A stretch of 64,000 nt of DNA, taken from Paraspadella gotoi (taxonomy: Eukaryota; Chaetognatha). Positions 62,114 through 64,000 of the stretch are shown piece after piece; within the stretch, counting starts at the first letter, position 1; each line of letters opens with the position of its first letter. A program made the translations under genes and the position numbers. A model generated the notes under the pieces. The model did no database searches. It was not told where the DNA came from and saw only the letters and a program-made list of their open reading frames with translations. Where the stretch lies: positions 24,842,688 through 24,906,687 of the forward strand of contig CM119263.1 of assembly GCA_051294375.1 (NCBI GenBank), written 5' to 3'.

Positions 62114-62516
62114 GATTGCTTCATCATCATTCTTCGCCCAAACGTGAAACACAAAAGGACAAAAACCGTGGAGCGGAAGATCTCTCTCTCTCTCTCTGTC
62201 GGTGCGGTCCGACGTTGTTAAGATAGAAAATGTCGTTTGTCATCCCTTGTTCGATGATTATGTTTGGACCGTGACGAGATTCTCGTCTTTGGGGATAAAA
62301 AGACCGACGTCTCGTATTTGGAAAATTCCTTCCTTCTTGATTGTTGTTCATCGCGTTGGTTATGAGGTGAAAAAAGTTTTTCAGTTTCCACAGCGAATCC
62401 ACAGATGGTCGAGTTGGATTTTTTCCTGGCGACTCTCCTTTTTAAAGTCGTCACATTTTCGAGTTTCTAATTATGAAAGTGTTGCCGTCTGTCATTTAAT
62501 TTTTTTTCCTTTTTCC
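62114..62516. other. Single-copy DNA between two gaps
   Basis: A plus-strand frame from 62,202 stays open for 105 codons into the next gap (MRSDVVKIENVVCHPLFDDY at its start), and a minus-strand frame of about 90 codons overlaps it. Neither is recognised. Low-confidence coding potential only. Confidence 0.3.
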
Positions 62517-62581
62517 NNNNNNNNNNNNNNNNNNNNNNNNNNNNNNNNNNNNNNNNNNNNNNNNNNNNNNNNNNNNNNNNN
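62517..62581. other. 65-N assembly gap
   Basis: Unsequenced stretch of 65 bases by estimate. Confidence 0.95.
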
Positions 62582-62980
62582 ACCGCGACACTAACTCACC
62601 ATCTGAACTGATCCCACCAATAAGACCGCGAAAAACGCTTCTAAAACTCCCGTCTCTAGACCACCGAGTCGTCAACAAACAAGAAGCATAAATGAAAAAG
62701 CAAAAAACCAAAGTTTTCTTCTTTCGGTTTCCAATCGGAATTTATCGTCTGCTTTCGTCGTCGTCGTCGTCGTCGTCGTTGTCGGGGAAAAAGTCAATCT
62801 TCAATTTATCCCACAGCATCGACCCTCATAGTTTTCGTTCTTTGTTTTCTTTCGGCTTAACTTGAATTTTTTTTTGCCTTTTTTTTGCTTTTTGTTTTTC
62901 AATGTTTGGCCAGTTAGCCTCTCGCTTTGCCGAGAAGGGGCTTTTTCTTTCTTAGCTTGGCTTCCTTCTTTTCGACTTTG

Positions 62981-63069
<89 letters not shown>

Positions 63070-63340
63070 TAACACTTTGTTCCTTCATCACTTTCGCTAG
63101 AGGGTATTGAAGGATTACCGGTCCGACTTTTCTGTTTTTTTCTCTCACCTCTTGTCTCACCTTCTTAGGTGGTGAGCTTCGAAGTTGGGTATTAGAAGAC
63201 CCCTGTTTGCCTTTTGGCTTTCCTTTTTTTTCATTTTAAACCCTCCTACCTTTGTTAGCGCTTTGCTTAGGCTCTTCCCACTTTCCTCCATTTCATTTGG
63301 GTTTCCTACTTTTTTATTTCCTCCCTATCTCTTTTTAAAC
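62582..63340. other. Single-copy DNA with CGT and CTTT tracts
   Basis: (CGT)n at 62,756-62,781 and a near-perfect (CTTT)n at 62,986-63,070. The Lys/Glu/Arg frame across the second tract is a translation of the repeat. No gene seen. Confidence 0.7.
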
Positions 63341-63349
63341 CTACATCAA

Positions 63350-63745
63350 AGATGCCATTAGTAATGGATCTTTGCGAGTAGAATTTATCTCCGATCCATC
63401 TTTCCCACCTTCTTTCCTTCCCATTCCTTACCCGCATCGATTTCTATTGAAATTGGACTTTGCCACGGATCTTTATAATTTCTCTGCTTTCTCCCCATCT
63501 CACCTTCTTTTCTTTCCTCCCTTCCCGTCCTTTCCACCCTTGCAGATGGTTGCAGATGGTCTTTTCTATGTGCCTTTACCATTTACATATCTCTCCTTTT
63601 CTCCCTTCCTTTCTTTCCTCCCTCACCTACGTTTGAGGTTGACTTTGCTATGTGACTTTGACATTTACATTTCTCTCCTTTCCTCCCCCTTCCTTCTCTT
63701 TCCTCCCTTTTCTCCCTCCTCACCTTCGTTGGAGGTGGGCTTCGG
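63350..63745 (+). repeat. Degenerate tandem repeat, units of about 80-105 bases
   Basis: Each unit carries a GACTTTG/GGTCTTTT-type head, then ATTTACATTTCTCTCC, a long CCTTCCCT pyrimidine body and CTCACCTTCGTTGGAGG. Heads fall at about 63,453, 63,558, 63,638 and 63,735, with a more diverged unit before them and a related piece at 63,155-63,200. No gene is seen to the right end, where a short GTT tract (63,904-63,931) occurs. Confidence 0.55.
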
Positions 63746-64000
63746 AATGGGGTGCCAGAAGACGCCGGTTTGACCTTTTGACTCGAAGATCTCGACGCCG
63801 GCGGAGGAAGCGGCGACGAGAAGAGAGCGCCCGTGGAGATTCACCCATTTCGCCTGGAGGGAGACGTGATTTAAAAGGGGATCGAGTGATTTTTTGGGCG
63901 GTTGTTGTTGCTGTTGTTGTTGTTGTTGTTTTAGGTCGATTTTTCGTAGTCGTCGTCAACCAAATTGGGAAACTATTTATAAAATTCGGTTAGAAAAATA

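Overview
The window is eukaryotic, mostly non-coding DNA. It has no operons or bacterial genes. It is AT-rich and dense in GA/CT, GAAA, ATT and CGT microsatellites, with isolated exon-like pieces bounded by GT/AG signals. An arthropod, possibly an insect, fits, but no gene in it identifies the organism.

The main result is structural. The 64 kb holds only about 20 kb of distinct sequence. One locus is written several times in both orientations. Call the orientation of 11,894-25,741 'F' and its reverse 'R'. Four short clean pieces lie in F order: 1-2,058; 29,941-30,712; 42,234-about 43,985; and 51,897-64,000. Between them sit three long inserts (2,084-29,915; 30,738-42,233; about 43,985-51,871) that repeat the same locus with many small indels and degraded microsatellites, and that turn from R to F and back. 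Five spacers of exactly 25 N mark the joins. The inserts are about 7-9% longer than the matching clean pieces outside tandem arrays, as expected of insertion-rich uncorrected long reads. I infer that three small gaps at GA/CT tracts were over-filled with raw read sequence. A genuine palindromic or tandem segmental duplication is the alternative.

Region by region: 1-1,705 carries a minus-strand gene for a charged, repeat-rich, proline-rich protein that I do not recognise, plus a possible C-terminal exon at 54-221. At 1,706-2,058 a 1.6-kb segment 'S' begins in an orientation that cuts this gene off from its own N-terminal coding sequence. That sequence is found intact in S at 11,721-11,893 and, in the uninverted order, at 28,839-29,010 and 50,795-50,966. 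2,084-10,320 (R) and 11,894-20,080 (F) form a giant imperfect palindrome around S. 14,370-25,741 and 30,862-42,233 are exact direct copies. 25,823-29,915 and 47,779-51,871 are exact direct copies. 44,380-48,308 is an exact inverted copy of 12,860-16,796. 51,897-59,860 is a clean version of 17,175-25,741. 59,861-64,000 is single copy, with two larger assembly gaps.

Besides the gene at the left end, the locus holds a few weak exon candidates, a 66/60-bp higher-order minisatellite, a 26-bp minisatellite, a 46-bp degenerate tandem repeat, G-rich tracts and small hairpins. I found no RNA gene, CRISPR array or recognisable transposase.
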